64,000 nucleotides of DNA, taken from positions 1 to 64,000 of the forward strand of contig JAGBDL010000135.1 of assembly GCA_017937505.1 (NCBI GenBank), given 5' to 3'. Shown piece by piece: positions 42,060 through 48,986 of this stretch. Every line of letters begins with the position of its first letter. The stretch's first letter is position 1. This DNA is from Clostridia bacterium (GTDB taxonomy: Bacteria; Bacillota; Clostridia; Christensenellales; Aristaeellaceae). The translations under genes were made by a program, and so were the position numbers. The notes below the pieces were generated by a model. The model was not told the origin of the DNA. It made no database searches and saw nothing but the letters and a program-made list of their open reading frames with translations.

Positions 42060-42271
42060 GTATTGTTCAGCCTGAAACCGCTGATGCCGCTTTTCGCGAG
42101 CAGCGGGATCAGGTTGTTTTCGTGGAGAGGCTCGCCCGATATGAGCTTCATCTGCGACAGATCCGCTGTGCAGGTCAGGCATTTGATCTGAGGCAGGTTT
42201 TCGAGCATGCCCCTGGCCCGTTCAAGGGCGGCTGGCGGCCCGTAAAGCGTAAGAAGCGTGCAGAATGTCAA
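42020..42271 (-). CDS. small 83-residue protein, antisense-overlapping the helicase 3' end
   Basis: A minus-strand reading frame with a very good start: AGGAGG seven bases before TTG 42271. The peptide has a pattern compatible with beta-alpha-beta-beta-alpha-beta (strand MTFCTLLTLYG, helix PAALERARGMLENL, strands KCLTCTADL and MKLIS, helix LHENNLIPLLAKSG, strand SGFRL), like ferredoxin-fold domains. It contains CLTC. The final 13 codons run antisense to the helicase. No homologue is recognised. The gene could be missed by annotation because of the TTG start and overlap. Confidence 0.6.
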   Translation of the reverse strand: MTFCTLLTLYGPPAALERARGMLENLPQIKCLTCTADLSQMKLISGEPLHENNLIPLLAKSGISGFRLNNTQRFSKNGSPLSL

Positions 42272-42312
42272 GCGGTTTCCTCCTCAAAAAGCAGAAATTC
42301 AATGAAAAAGGA

Positions 42313-42341
42313 TTGCGTATCAGTTTTTTTTATGATATGCT
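42313..42341 (+). promoter_or_regulatory. probable promoter for the free-standing DUF1292 gene
   Basis: TTGCGT (42313-42318), 17-base spacer, TATGCT (42336-42341) with TGA directly before it as an extended -10. Start codon 56 bases downstream. Confidence 0.55.
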
Positions 42342-42396
42342 ATGGATAGGTACAAAGATACATTTGTATCGTATGACGAAAGCGAGGATATTAGTC

Positions 42397-42693
42397 ATGG
42401 ATGATATGGAAATGATGGAGAACGACAACATCATCGTGCTGACCGACGAAGACGGTGTGGACGTTGAGTTCGAGTTCTGCGCTTCTGTTGAGTACGAAGG
42501 CAATGAATATGTCGTCCTGCTTCCGACCGAGGATGACGACGGCGAAGTTGTGATTCTTCAGGTCATGGAAGACGAAGATGCAGGCGAGGACGACGAGGCG
42601 ACCTACGTCGGCGTGGACGACGAGGATGTGCTGCAGGCCGTGTTTGAGATCTTCAAGGAGCAGGCCGGCGACGAGTTCGACTTCGAAGAGTAA
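42397..42693 (+). CDS. DUF1292 family protein (YrzB-like)
   Basis: A 98-residue very acidic protein matching DUF1292 from end to end: NIIVLTDEDGVDVEFEFCAS, YEGNEYVVLLPTEDDDGEVVILQV, then a terminal helix VDDEDVLQAVFEIFKEQA. Function unknown across Bacillota. In most genomes the family member sits next to ruvX; here it forms a single-gene unit with its own promoter and terminator while two relatives occupy the ruvX locus. GAGGA lies 9 bases before ATG 42397; ATG 42373 is an alternative start. Confidence 0.88.
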   Translation: MDDMEMMENDNIIVLTDEDGVDVEFEFCASVEYEGNEYVVLLPTEDDDGEVVILQVMEDEDAGEDDEATYVGVDDEDVLQAVFEIFKEQAGDEFDFEE

Positions 42694-42709
42694 TAGAGCA
42701 TACAAAAAG

Positions 42710-42758
42710 ACGCTCCGCTTGTCATGCAGCTTGGGCTGCGGCAGGCGGGGCGTTTTTT
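42710..42758 (+). terminator. bidirectional terminator after the DUF1292 gene
   Basis: ACGCTCCGC (42710-42718) pairs with GCGGGGCGT (42745-42753), with an inner GCAGC/GCTGC stem, followed by TTTTTT. On the minus strand the stem is followed by CTTTTTG, so it may also end the convergent membrane-protein transcript. Confidence 0.85.
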
Positions 42759-42857
42759 GCCATATAGGAAATTGCGTGAAAAATCGTGCAGCGAGCACCG
42801 AGCAGCTTCATTTTGCAAAGCAGTTCGGAAGTGGGAGCGGGCACGGCCCGCTTTTTT
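42759..42857 (+). ncRNA. gene-free segment ending in a strong terminator; possible small RNA
   Basis: AGCGGGC (42836-42842), loop ACG, GCCCGCT (42846-42852) and TTTTTTG form a clear plus-strand terminator 95 bases after the previous one, yet no plus-strand gene lies between. Upstream sequence contains paired elements (GTGCAGCGAGCACCGAGCAGC). No convincing promoter is visible, so a small RNA is only one explanation; a back-up terminator is another. Confidence 0.3.
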
Positions 42858-42900
42858 GTGTGATTCCCTTTGCCATGTGTCTTGAGGCAATATACGAACG

Positions 42901-43458
42901 TCAGTGAATGAATCGGAGACGCGGCTTGATCTTGTTGACGTAGAGATAGACCATGGGGAACATCAGCCGGTCATACAGCAGCAGGCAGGCATTGAGCATC
43001 AGGATGAAGACCACCAGAAGAATTGTGCCCATTTGGGTGAATTCCTCGACGATGGCTGTCATGTTCATCAGAAGGCCGAGCGTCACATACATGAGAACGA
43101 TGGCCGCATTGAACACGAGCAGCTTGCAGGGCAGGCGCAGGCGCTTGTTCTTGATGCGGTCAATCTCCCACTTGAGGATGGGGTAGTAGCCCAAAAAGAG
43201 GTAGAAGAAAGCCGCTTCCTTGTCGATGCCCAGCATCAGCGTGATCAGCGATACGGCGGCGTATGCGGTCCATGCGGCTTTCCTTCCGAATTCGAGCAGA
43301 ATGGGCAGCAGCAGGATGGCGCTCGCCATCGGCGCGCAGTAGGTGGCGATGGGAATGAGGCCGCCGGTGAGCATCAGGGCGACGGACAGGGCGACCATGA
43401 GGCCGCAGAATGCGATCTTGCTGCTTTGCCGGCGGCTGCGGCTTCGATTGTTGGCCAT
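42901..43458 (-). CDS. integral membrane protein, possibly an ECF-type substrate-binding subunit
   Basis: A 185-residue protein with a basic N-terminus (NNRSRSRRQSSK) and about five hydrophobic segments. Patterns such as GLMVALSVALMLTGGLIP at the first helix and LLPILLEFGRKAAWTAYAAVS recall S components of energy-coupling factor transporters or related uncharacterised clostridial membrane proteins. It is transcribed in the same direction as thiT but from its own promoter, after the thiT terminator. GGGAGAG lies 9 bases before ATG 43458. Substrate unknown; the ECF link is inference from hydrophobic pattern and neighbourhood. Confidence 0.65.
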   Translation of the reverse strand: MANNRSRSRRQSSKIAFCGLMVALSVALMLTGGLIPIATYCAPMASAILLLPILLEFGRKAAWTAYAAVSLITLMLGIDKEAAFFYLFLGYYPILKWEIDRIKNKRLRLPCKLLVFNAAIVLMYVTLGLLMNMTAIVEEFTQMGTILLVVFILMLNACLLLYDRLMFPMVYLYVNKIKPRLRFIH

Positions 43459-43490
43459 GAGGATTCTCTCCCTAAACACATGTTTTTCTT

Positions 43491-43519
43491 ATTATAGCAC
43501 AGGGTTGCTCAGCAGACAA
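43491..43519 (-). promoter_or_regulatory. sigma-A type promoter for the membrane protein gene
   Basis: On the minus strand TTGTCT (43519-43514), 17-base spacer and TATAAT (43496-43491), with TGC before the -10 (extended). Confidence 0.75.
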
Positions 43520-43599
43520 TTGACCGGCTGAAAGCAGCTGCTGGCCGCGCGCCTTCCGACCGGGGCAGCGCGTTCCGGCGTCCTGATTGCAATCGCCTA

Positions 43600-43641
43600 A
43601 AGAACAAAAGAAAAGCAGCGGCCCGGTCTGGGCAGCTGCTT
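43600..43641 (-). terminator. rho-independent terminator of thiT
   Basis: On the minus strand AAGCAGC plus GCCC pairs with GGGC plus GCTGCTT (43641-43613, one mismatch), followed by TTTCTTTTGTT. It is 15 bases past the thiT stop. Confidence 0.85.
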
Positions 43642-43656
43642 CCGTGATGATGCGGC

Positions 43657-44283
43657 TTACTTGCTCAGGGAGAGCTGGCGTGCGAGCCGGCGGATCTGCG
43701 GAATCATCGCGATGACCATGCAGATGATCGTCTCCGGGATGAGGTAGGTGCCATTGTACACGGCGGAGTAGACTAGCACGTTCTGCTCGCCGGCGCCGTC
43801 GCCCCAGAAGAACACACCGGTCAGGAACGCGCACAGGAAGCGCATGAAGGCGCCCAGCAGAATGCCGGGAATCATGCCCCAGCTGTCCGGCAGCTTGCGC
43901 GCAATGCCCGCAAAGCCCAGCATCGCAAACGCGAGCGGGTAATCGAGCAGGAACTGAATCGGATGCACGAACCAGCCGCCCTGCACGAACTGAAGCAGAC
44001 CGTAGGCAAAGCCGATGGCCAGGCCCGGGCCGACGCCGTAGGCATAGGCGAACATGAAGATGGGGAGCATGGAGGCGAGCGTCACGCTGCCGCCCTGCGG
44101 CATTTCGTAGAGCTTGACGTAGGAAAGGATGAACGCGAGCGCGATGCACAGGGAGGCATTGGCCAGCATGCGCGTGGACCACTTCTTCTGATCGCGCGTC
44201 ATGATGTAGAGCACAACGCCCAGAATGAGGAGGCCGGCGAGGATGGCCCAGGTGGTAAGGCTGATTTCTGCAAATTCGAGCAT
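43657..44283 (-). CDS. thiT: energy-coupled thiamine transporter substrate subunit ThiT
   Basis: A 208-residue S component with about six transmembrane helices. LSYVKLYEMPQGGSVTLASMLPIF (about residues 54-77, L1 loop and helix) and the YNGTYLIPE segment near residue 175 carry the residues that bind thiamine in ThiT. It works with the shared ECF ATPase/EcfT module, not encoded here. A TPP riboswitch and terminator directly upstream confirm thiamine-responsive control. GAAAGGGG precedes ATG 44283. Confidence 0.93.
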   Translation of the reverse strand: MLEFAEISLTTWAILAGLLILGVVLYIMTRDQKKWSTRMLANASLCIALAFILSYVKLYEMPQGGSVTLASMLPIFMFAYAYGVGPGLAIGFAYGLLQFVQGGWFVHPIQFLLDYPLAFAMLGFAGIARKLPDSWGMIPGILLGAFMRFLCAFLTGVFFWGDGAGEQNVLVYSAVYNGTYLIPETIICMVIAMIPQIRRLARQLSLSK

Positions 44284-44331
44284 GGGAAAGACCCCTTTCG
44301 TAAATTGTCAATTCGCAGGCCGCCTGTGATG

Positions 44332-44364
44332 AAAAAGGCCGCAGCTTTTAGAAAAGCCGCGGCC
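44332..44364 (-). terminator. TPP riboswitch expression-platform terminator
   Basis: On the minus strand GGCCGCGGCTTTT pairs with AAAGCTGCGGCC across a 3-4 base loop, then TTTTTC. Located between the aptamer and thiT, so TPP binding probably favours termination. Confidence 0.88.
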
Positions 44365-44383
44365 TTGTCAAGCAAGATACGTC

Positions 44384-44468
44384 GCTTCCCTACGGTAGGA
44401 TTACCTACACAGGTTCAAAGGGACCGGCCAAATGGCCATCTCAGCAGTCACGCGCCCCCAGCGGTCAT
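44384..44468 (-). promoter_or_regulatory. TPP (THI-element) riboswitch upstream of thiT
   Basis: The minus strand reads CTGGGGG, CTGCTGAGATGGCC, CCCTTTGAACCTG, GGTAATCCTACCGTAGGGAAG: the conserved CUGAGA and CCUUUGAACCUG ... GUAGGGAAG blocks of the TPP aptamer in the right order and spacing. It senses thiamine pyrophosphate in the nascent transcript and is followed by an intrinsic terminator. Confidence 0.96.
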
Positions 44469-44482
44469 TGAATTGTGAGCAT

Positions 44483-44511
44483 ATTATAGGCGCGTTCCGG
44501 CACCTTGTCAA
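44483..44511 (-). promoter_or_regulatory. consensus sigma-A promoter of the thiT leader
   Basis: Minus strand TTGACA (44511-44506), exactly 17 bases, TATAAT (44488-44483): full consensus. The -35 begins only 9 bases after the argF stop codon. Confidence 0.9.
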
Positions 44512-44519
44512 GCATGATT

Positions 44520-45488
44520 TTAGAAGCCGCCGTTGCCCATCAGCAGCGCCATGACGCCCTTCTGCGCATGCAGACGGTTTTCCGCCTCGTCGAAGATCAC
44601 GCTGTGTGCGCCGTCGATGACCTCGGAGGTGACCTCCTCGCCGCGGTGCGCCGGCAGGCAGTGCAGGAAGATGCAGTCCTTTTTCGCCACGGCGAGGCAG
44701 TCCGCGTTGATCTGGTAGCTGGAAAACGCCTGCTTGCGCACCTCGGCCTCGCCCTCCTGGCCCATGCTGGCCCAGACGTCGGTGTAGAGCACGTCCGCAT
44801 CCTTGCAGGCCTCCAGCGGATCGGTGCAGATGGTGACCTTGCTGCCGTGCTTTTCGGCGTTGGCGACGGCCCAGGCGGTGTAGACGGGGTTCGGCTTGTA
44901 GCCGTCCGGGCTGGCGATGGACACGTCCAGGCCGAGCTTGGAGCAGCCAATCATCAGGGAGTGGGCCATGTTGTTGCCGTCGCCCACGAATGCGAGCTTG
45001 AGGCCCTTGAGCGTGCCCTTCTTTTCGTAGATGGTCATCAGATCGGCCAGCACCTGACAGGGGTGGAATTCGTCCGTCAGGCCGTTGATGATCGGAATGC
45101 TGCCGTACTTGGCCAGCGCCTCCAGATCGCTCTGCTTGAACGTGCGGATCATGATGCCGTCCACCATGCGGGAGAGCACCTGGGCGGTATCGCTGATGGG
45201 CTCGCCGCGGCCCAGCTGGATATCCGACGTGGAGAGGAACAGCGCGCTGCCGCCCAGCTGCGACGCGCCGACCTCAAAGGAAACGCGCGTGCGCGTGGAG
45301 GACTTGGCAAAGATCATCGCCAGCGTTTTGCCGGAAAGACAGCTCTGCTTCTGGCCGCTCTTCTGCATGGCCTTCAGCTTGAGCGCGTGGGAGAGACACT
45401 GGTAAATCTCGTCCTCGCTCCAGTCCTGCAGGGTCAGAAGATGCTTCTGCGTGAAAGGCGCCTTGGCCTGATAGTTCATGAGATCCAT
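44520..45488 (-). CDS. argF: ornithine carbamoyltransferase
   Basis: A 322-residue transcarbamylase with SSTRTRVSFE (carbamoyl phosphate loop, about 63-72), FHPCQVLADLMTIYEKKG, VGDGNNMAHSLM, and HCLPAHRGEEV, where HCLP is specific to ornithine rather than aspartate carbamoyltransferases. It joins carbamoyl phosphate and ornithine to citrulline. AGGAGG lies 10 bases before ATG 45488. It appears monocistronic, and no other arg gene is in the window. It is divergent from aroK. No terminator is evident before the thiT promoter, so some read-through into the riboswitch leader is possible. Confidence 0.95.
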   Translation of the reverse strand: MDLMNYQAKAPFTQKHLLTLQDWSEDEIYQCLSHALKLKAMQKSGQKQSCLSGKTLAMIFAKSSTRTRVSFEVGASQLGGSALFLSTSDIQLGRGEPISDTAQVLSRMVDGIMIRTFKQSDLEALAKYGSIPIINGLTDEFHPCQVLADLMTIYEKKGTLKGLKLAFVGDGNNMAHSLMIGCSKLGLDVSIASPDGYKPNPVYTAWAVANAEKHGSKVTICTDPLEACKDADVLYTDVWASMGQEGEAEVRKQAFSSYQINADCLAVAKKDCIFLHCLPAHRGEEVTSEVIDGAHSVIFDEAENRLHAQKGVMALLMGNGGF

Positions 45489-45524
45489 GGATGAATTCCT
45501 CCTCAAATGCATCAAGTGCGCATA

Positions 45525-45553
45525 ATTATACACCAGATTTACATAATATGCAA
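45525..45553 (-). promoter_or_regulatory. argF promoter with possible ArgR boxes
   Basis: Minus strand TTGCAT (45553-45548), 17-base spacer, TATAAT (45530-45525). Two AT-rich imperfect palindromes, TGCATATTATGTAA and TGTATAATTATGCG, overlap the -35 and -10 and resemble tandem arginine-repressor boxes; this second point is inference. Confidence 0.7.
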
Positions 45554-45632
45554 GCCTATCGTCAGATTTCATGATGGAAGTTTTGGTTTCTGCCGCTTTT
45601 TTATGAAAAAATGGGATTCCCATGAAAAAACC

Positions 45633-45661
45633 TTGAAAAGCAGACGTTTTCAGGATAAAAT
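45633..45661 (+). promoter_or_regulatory. sigma-A type promoter for aroK
   Basis: TTGAAA (45633-45638), 17-base spacer, TAAAAT (45656-45661). Just upstream lies the palindrome ATGGGATTCCCAT (45611-45623), a possible operator. Confidence 0.75.
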
Positions 45662-45695
45662 ATACAGGGATTTTTTGTAGAGAGAAGGACGGGCT

Positions 45696-46217
45696 TTGGG
45701 CAATATCGTTTTGATCGGCATGCCGGGCTGCGGCAAGAGCACCGTGGGTGTGTTGCTGGCCAAGGCGCTGGGCATGGCGTTTGTGGATACGGACGTGGTC
45801 TTCCAGGCCAAGGAAGGCAGGAAGCTCCAGCGGATCATCGAGGAGATTGGCATCGACGCATTTCTCGCGCGGGAGGAGGAGGCGATTCTCAGCCTTTCCT
45901 GCGACAAAACCGTCATCGCGACCGGCGGCAGCGTGGTCTACGGTCAGCGCGCGATGAAGCGGCTGCACGAGGACGGCGTGGTGGTCTATATCCGTCTGCC
46001 GTATGAGGAGATCGCGCGCAGGCTGTCCAACCTGGCAACCCGCGGCGTGACGCTGCGCGAGGGCCAGACGCTCTTTGATCTGTATGAAGAACGCATTCCG
46101 CTGTATGAAAAGGAAGCGGACGTCGTGCTGGATGCCTCTGGCCTTCAGATCGAGCAGACGGTGGAGGCGATTGCCCGGCGCATGGAGACGATGAACGGAG
46201 CGGGTTATGGCATCTGA
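45696..46217 (+). CDS. aroK: shikimate kinase
   Basis: A 173-residue P-loop kinase: Walker A GMPGCGKST (about 8-16), DTDVVFQ with the substrate-binding Asp, and ATGGSVVYG. It phosphorylates shikimate, the product of AroE, which is encoded 34 kb away in this window. Start is TTG 45696 with GAAGGA about 8 bases upstream. The next gene overlaps its end by 11 bases, so translation is likely coupled. Confidence 0.9.
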   Translation: MGNIVLIGMPGCGKSTVGVLLAKALGMAFVDTDVVFQAKEGRKLQRIIEEIGIDAFLAREEEAILSLSCDKTVIATGGSVVYGQRAMKRLHEDGVVVYIRLPYEEIARRLSNLATRGVTLREGQTLFDLYEERIPLYEKEADVVLDASGLQIEQTVEAIARRMETMNGAGYGI

Positions 46218-46716
46218 AATCTGGGATCTGTATGACGGAAACGGACAGAAGACCGGGCGCACGATGGTGCGCGGCGAGGAAGTGCCCGCCGGACTGTACC
46301 ATCTGGGCGTGCATATCTGGCCGATGAACAGCCTGGGGGAGTTCCTCGTGCAGAAGCGCTCGATGACGGTGCAGTGGAAGCCCGGCCTTTGGGCGGTGAC
46401 TGGCGGCTCCGCCATGGCAGGCGAGGATGCGCTGACGGCGGCACGCCGTGAGCTTCGCGAGGAGCTCGGGGTCGACGCAGGCGAGGATGAGCTCAGACGA
46501 ATCGCGTGTCTGCGCCGGACCAATTCCTTCTGCAATGTGTTTATCATCAGAACCGACCGGCCTGCGGAAGACTTCGTGCTTCAGAAGGAGGAGGTCTGTG
46601 CCGTGCGTTGGTGCGATGCGGACCGCCTGATGCGCATGGTTGCGGACAATACGTTCTATAATTACGGCGACGCGTATTTCAAAATGCTGCTCCAGTATCA
46701 GCGGACGCATCGGTAA
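46207..46716 (+). CDS. NUDIX hydrolase
   Basis: A 169-residue Nudix protein. The Nudix box GSAMAGEDALTAARRELREELG (about 58-79) fits Gx5Ex7REUxEExGU with all metal-binding glutamates. The N-terminal part (EIWDLYDGNGQKTGRTMVRG, YHLGVHIWP) resembles YfcD/isopentenyl-diphosphate-isomerase-like Nudix proteins, whose substrates are mostly unknown. GGAGCGGG precedes the ATG, which lies inside the end of aroK. Substrate cannot be inferred from the neighbours. Confidence 0.88.
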   Translation: MASEIWDLYDGNGQKTGRTMVRGEEVPAGLYHLGVHIWPMNSLGEFLVQKRSMTVQWKPGLWAVTGGSAMAGEDALTAARRELREELGVDAGEDELRRIACLRRTNSFCNVFIIRTDRPAEDFVLQKEEVCAVRWCDADRLMRMVADNTFYNYGDAYFKMLLQYQRTHR

Positions 46717-46752
46717 CGCGGCGCCAAACAGAGTGTTGAGGATGTAATCGTT

Positions 46753-47748
46753 ATGAAAAAGCTGTATTTTTCCACGTTTGTCCAGGGACTTGAAAAGCCC
46801 GTCGAGGCGATGCTGCACAAGGAAGGCGGCGTTGCCGTGGAGCGTGTTGTGCCGGGCGCAGCGCTGTACCGCAGCGTCAGGGAGCCTGCGATGCCGTTTG
46901 TGCACCAGACGTTCAGCGTGCTCTATCAGATGAAGCCGGTTGCCGGCGTCGACGACGCGGTCAAGCGCCTGCTGTCCTCGGGCGGCTGGCTGGACCGATT
47001 TCCGTATGAGGAAACCCAGGGCAAGCGCTTCCGCATTGTGACGGCGATGGGCGACAAGCTCGTCTCGGCGAACATGCGCTATGTGGACATGCTTGAAAAG
47101 ATCATCTGCGAGAACACCGGCATGCGCACCTACCGTGAACGCCCGGATGTGGAGCTGTGGGTGCTCTGCCGTCCGGAGGCAGCGTATTTCCTCTGGCGGC
47201 TGGGCAAGCAGTCCGCGACCCGTCAGGAGGGTCAGCTGCGCACGGACGTCTGCGCGGTGGTGTCCTTCCTTTCCAGTTGCGGCGCTAAGAACGCGACCGT
47301 GCTGGGCTGCACCAATGTCTCTCTGCCCGCAGCGCTCAAAAACGGCGGCGCCCGCGCGCTGACCTGCGTATGCCCGGATCGCGCCAGCGCAAAGATGATC
47401 GAGGGCAAGCTGCGCGGCGTGCGTGTATGCGAGGGCTCCAGCGGGTATACCGATCTGGCAGACGGCAGCCAGCAGGCCGTCGTCCTGCATCTGCCGGTCA
47501 AGGCGGAAAAGACAGCGGGGCTTGAATCGGACCTGCGCAACGCGCTGTTTGAGGCGCGGCGCATACTGGACGCGGATGGCCGCCTGATCGTCATTGCGTC
47601 GCTGGCGCACGCTGAAAGCACGCTGCGCAAGACGCAGGGCGTGCGCATGCTGGCCCGTTATGATCTGACGCTCAGCGGACAGAAGAGCGCCATTTGGGTG
47701 ATGACGGCAAAAGCCACGGACGTTGAAGAAGGCCTGAGCGAGCAATGA
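46753..47748 (+). CDS. THUMP-domain protein with degenerate methyltransferase-like part
   Basis: A 331-residue protein. The first half follows the THUMP-containing RNA methyltransferase pattern (FSTFVQGLEKPVEAML at the start, ending in RPDVELWVLCRPEAAYFLWRLG). The second half (about 150-320) looks like a Rossmann methyltransferase shell (RTDVCAVVSFLSSCGAKNATVLGC, ILDADGRLIVIASLAH), but I see no NPPY catalytic motif and no clear GxGxG SAM loop. It may bind RNA without methylating it. It overlaps the next gene by 4 bases (ATGA). GAGGAT lies about 10 bases before ATG 46753. Confidence 0.65.
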   Translation: MKKLYFSTFVQGLEKPVEAMLHKEGGVAVERVVPGAALYRSVREPAMPFVHQTFSVLYQMKPVAGVDDAVKRLLSSGGWLDRFPYEETQGKRFRIVTAMGDKLVSANMRYVDMLEKIICENTGMRTYRERPDVELWVLCRPEAAYFLWRLGKQSATRQEGQLRTDVCAVVSFLSSCGAKNATVLGCTNVSLPAALKNGGARALTCVCPDRASAKMIEGKLRGVRVCEGSSGYTDLADGSQQAVVLHLPVKAEKTAGLESDLRNALFEARRILDADGRLIVIASLAHAESTLRKTQGVRMLARYDLTLSGQKSAIWVMTAKATDVEEGLSEQ

Positions 47749-48974
47749 GTGCAAAAAAGAAGAGAAAAAAGAAAAAGAAGGGCGCATCGCTCGTCATCCG
47801 AATGCTGATTCCCATCGTGGTGCTGGCGCTGCTGGGCGTCGCTGTCTGGCAGATCAGCGGCCTTGTCAGGGGCAATTCGACGACGGCCATTGCGCGCAGC
47901 GGCGTGCTGGGCGACGAATACCAGGGCACGGTGGTCATCGCGCGCAACGAGACGCTTTACGAGACGGAAAACAAGACGAGCGTCGACTTTATTGCCAGCG
48001 AGGGCAGCAGGGTCTCCCGCTCAAGCGTGATCTGCAAGGTGTATTCCTCCGGCTACAACCAGACGGAGATCAACCGGCTGCAGACGTATCGCGAGGAGAT
48101 TCAGAATTATCATGTGAATCAGGTGCTGAGCACCTACGTCGACGCCGCACTGGACGCGGACAACGAGGAGATTTCTTCGCTGGCGCAGCAGGTTCGCACG
48201 CTCGTGCAGGGGCGGGGCGTGGGCAGCCTGAGCAACCTGGAGACGCAGCTGCAGAGCGCGCTGACGGTGCGCAAGAACTATCTGCGTCAGAAGTATCCGG
48301 ACGACCAGACGCTCTCGGAGCTGTACAAGGTGGAAAACGACCAGCTCAAGAAGATCGAGAGCTGGACGACGACCTACACGGCGAATGAGGACTGCATCGT
48401 CAGCTTCTATACGGACGGCTACGAAAACATGGTCAACGCCAAGACATACGGCACGCTGACGCCCAGTGACATCCGCTCCGTCATCCGCGGCATTGCGCCG
48501 CAGGGGGCCACAGCGGCGGAGCGCGGCAGCGACTCGATCTTCCGCACGGTCATCGAGGACGAGTGGTACGCGCTGTTCCTGTGCACGAACAAGGACTGGA
48601 ACCCTGTCGTCGGCGAAGCGTACCAGATGCAGCTGACCGGCTTTGACAACTATGTGCTCTCCGCGCAGGTGGAGTCCTTTACGCGCATCGGCGGCGACCT
48701 GCTGCTGCGCATGCGTGTGCATTCGAGCGTGGAGCCGGTGCTCAACATCCGCACCTGCGGCGCGACGGTGGGCGACTTCGTCTCCGGCGTGTATGTGCCC
48801 ATGAGCGCGCTGTACACGCTGGACAACATGATCGGCGTGGTGGTGCTGGAGGGCGGCATGCAGACGTTTGTACCGGTGACGGTCATCTCCTATCCGGATG
48901 ACAAGACGGCGTTTGTCCGGCCGACGCTCTCCGGCTCGCCGCTGGAAGATGGAAAGACCGTCGTGCTGTTTTAA
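47745..48974 (+). CDS. HlyD-like membrane-anchored protein
   Basis: A 409-residue protein with a strongly basic N-terminus (KKKRKKKKKG), one transmembrane segment (about 16-36) and an extracellular part. It has an HlyD-like arrangement: a beta/lipoyl-like strand region near 50-100, a helical stretch (about 100-205, EINRLQTYREEIQNYHVNQV) and C-terminal barrel domains ending ISYPDDKTAFV. HlyD-type adaptors connect transporters to the outside, but no ABC partner lies nearby. In Clostridia such a gene frequently precedes yggS-sepF, suggesting a link to envelope or division; that link is inference. Confidence 0.7.
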   Translation: MSAKKKRKKKKKGASLVIRMLIPIVVLALLGVAVWQISGLVRGNSTTAIARSGVLGDEYQGTVVIARNETLYETENKTSVDFIASEGSRVSRSSVICKVYSSGYNQTEINRLQTYREEIQNYHVNQVLSTYVDAALDADNEEISSLAQQVRTLVQGRGVGSLSNLETQLQSALTVRKNYLRQKYPDDQTLSELYKVENDQLKKIESWTTTYTANEDCIVSFYTDGYENMVNAKTYGTLTPSDIRSVIRGIAPQGATAAERGSDSIFRTVIEDEWYALFLCTNKDWNPVVGEAYQMQLTGFDNYVLSAQVESFTRIGGDLLLRMRVHSSVEPVLNIRTCGATVGDFVSGVYVPMSALYTLDNMIGVVVLEGGMQTFVPVTVISYPDDKTAFVRPTLSGSPLEDGKTVVLF

Positions 48975-48986
48975 GCAGAGGATGAA

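Noticed and set aside
44384-44468. Possible tRNA because of a GGTTCAAA-like stretch
   Set aside because: The sequence fits the TPP aptamer on the minus strand; no cloverleaf can be drawn.
45489-46547. Upstream extension of the argF frame to a 675-residue protein
   Set aside because: The argF start with AGGAGG is convincing, its promoter lies upstream, and the extension only mirrors aroK and the Nudix gene.
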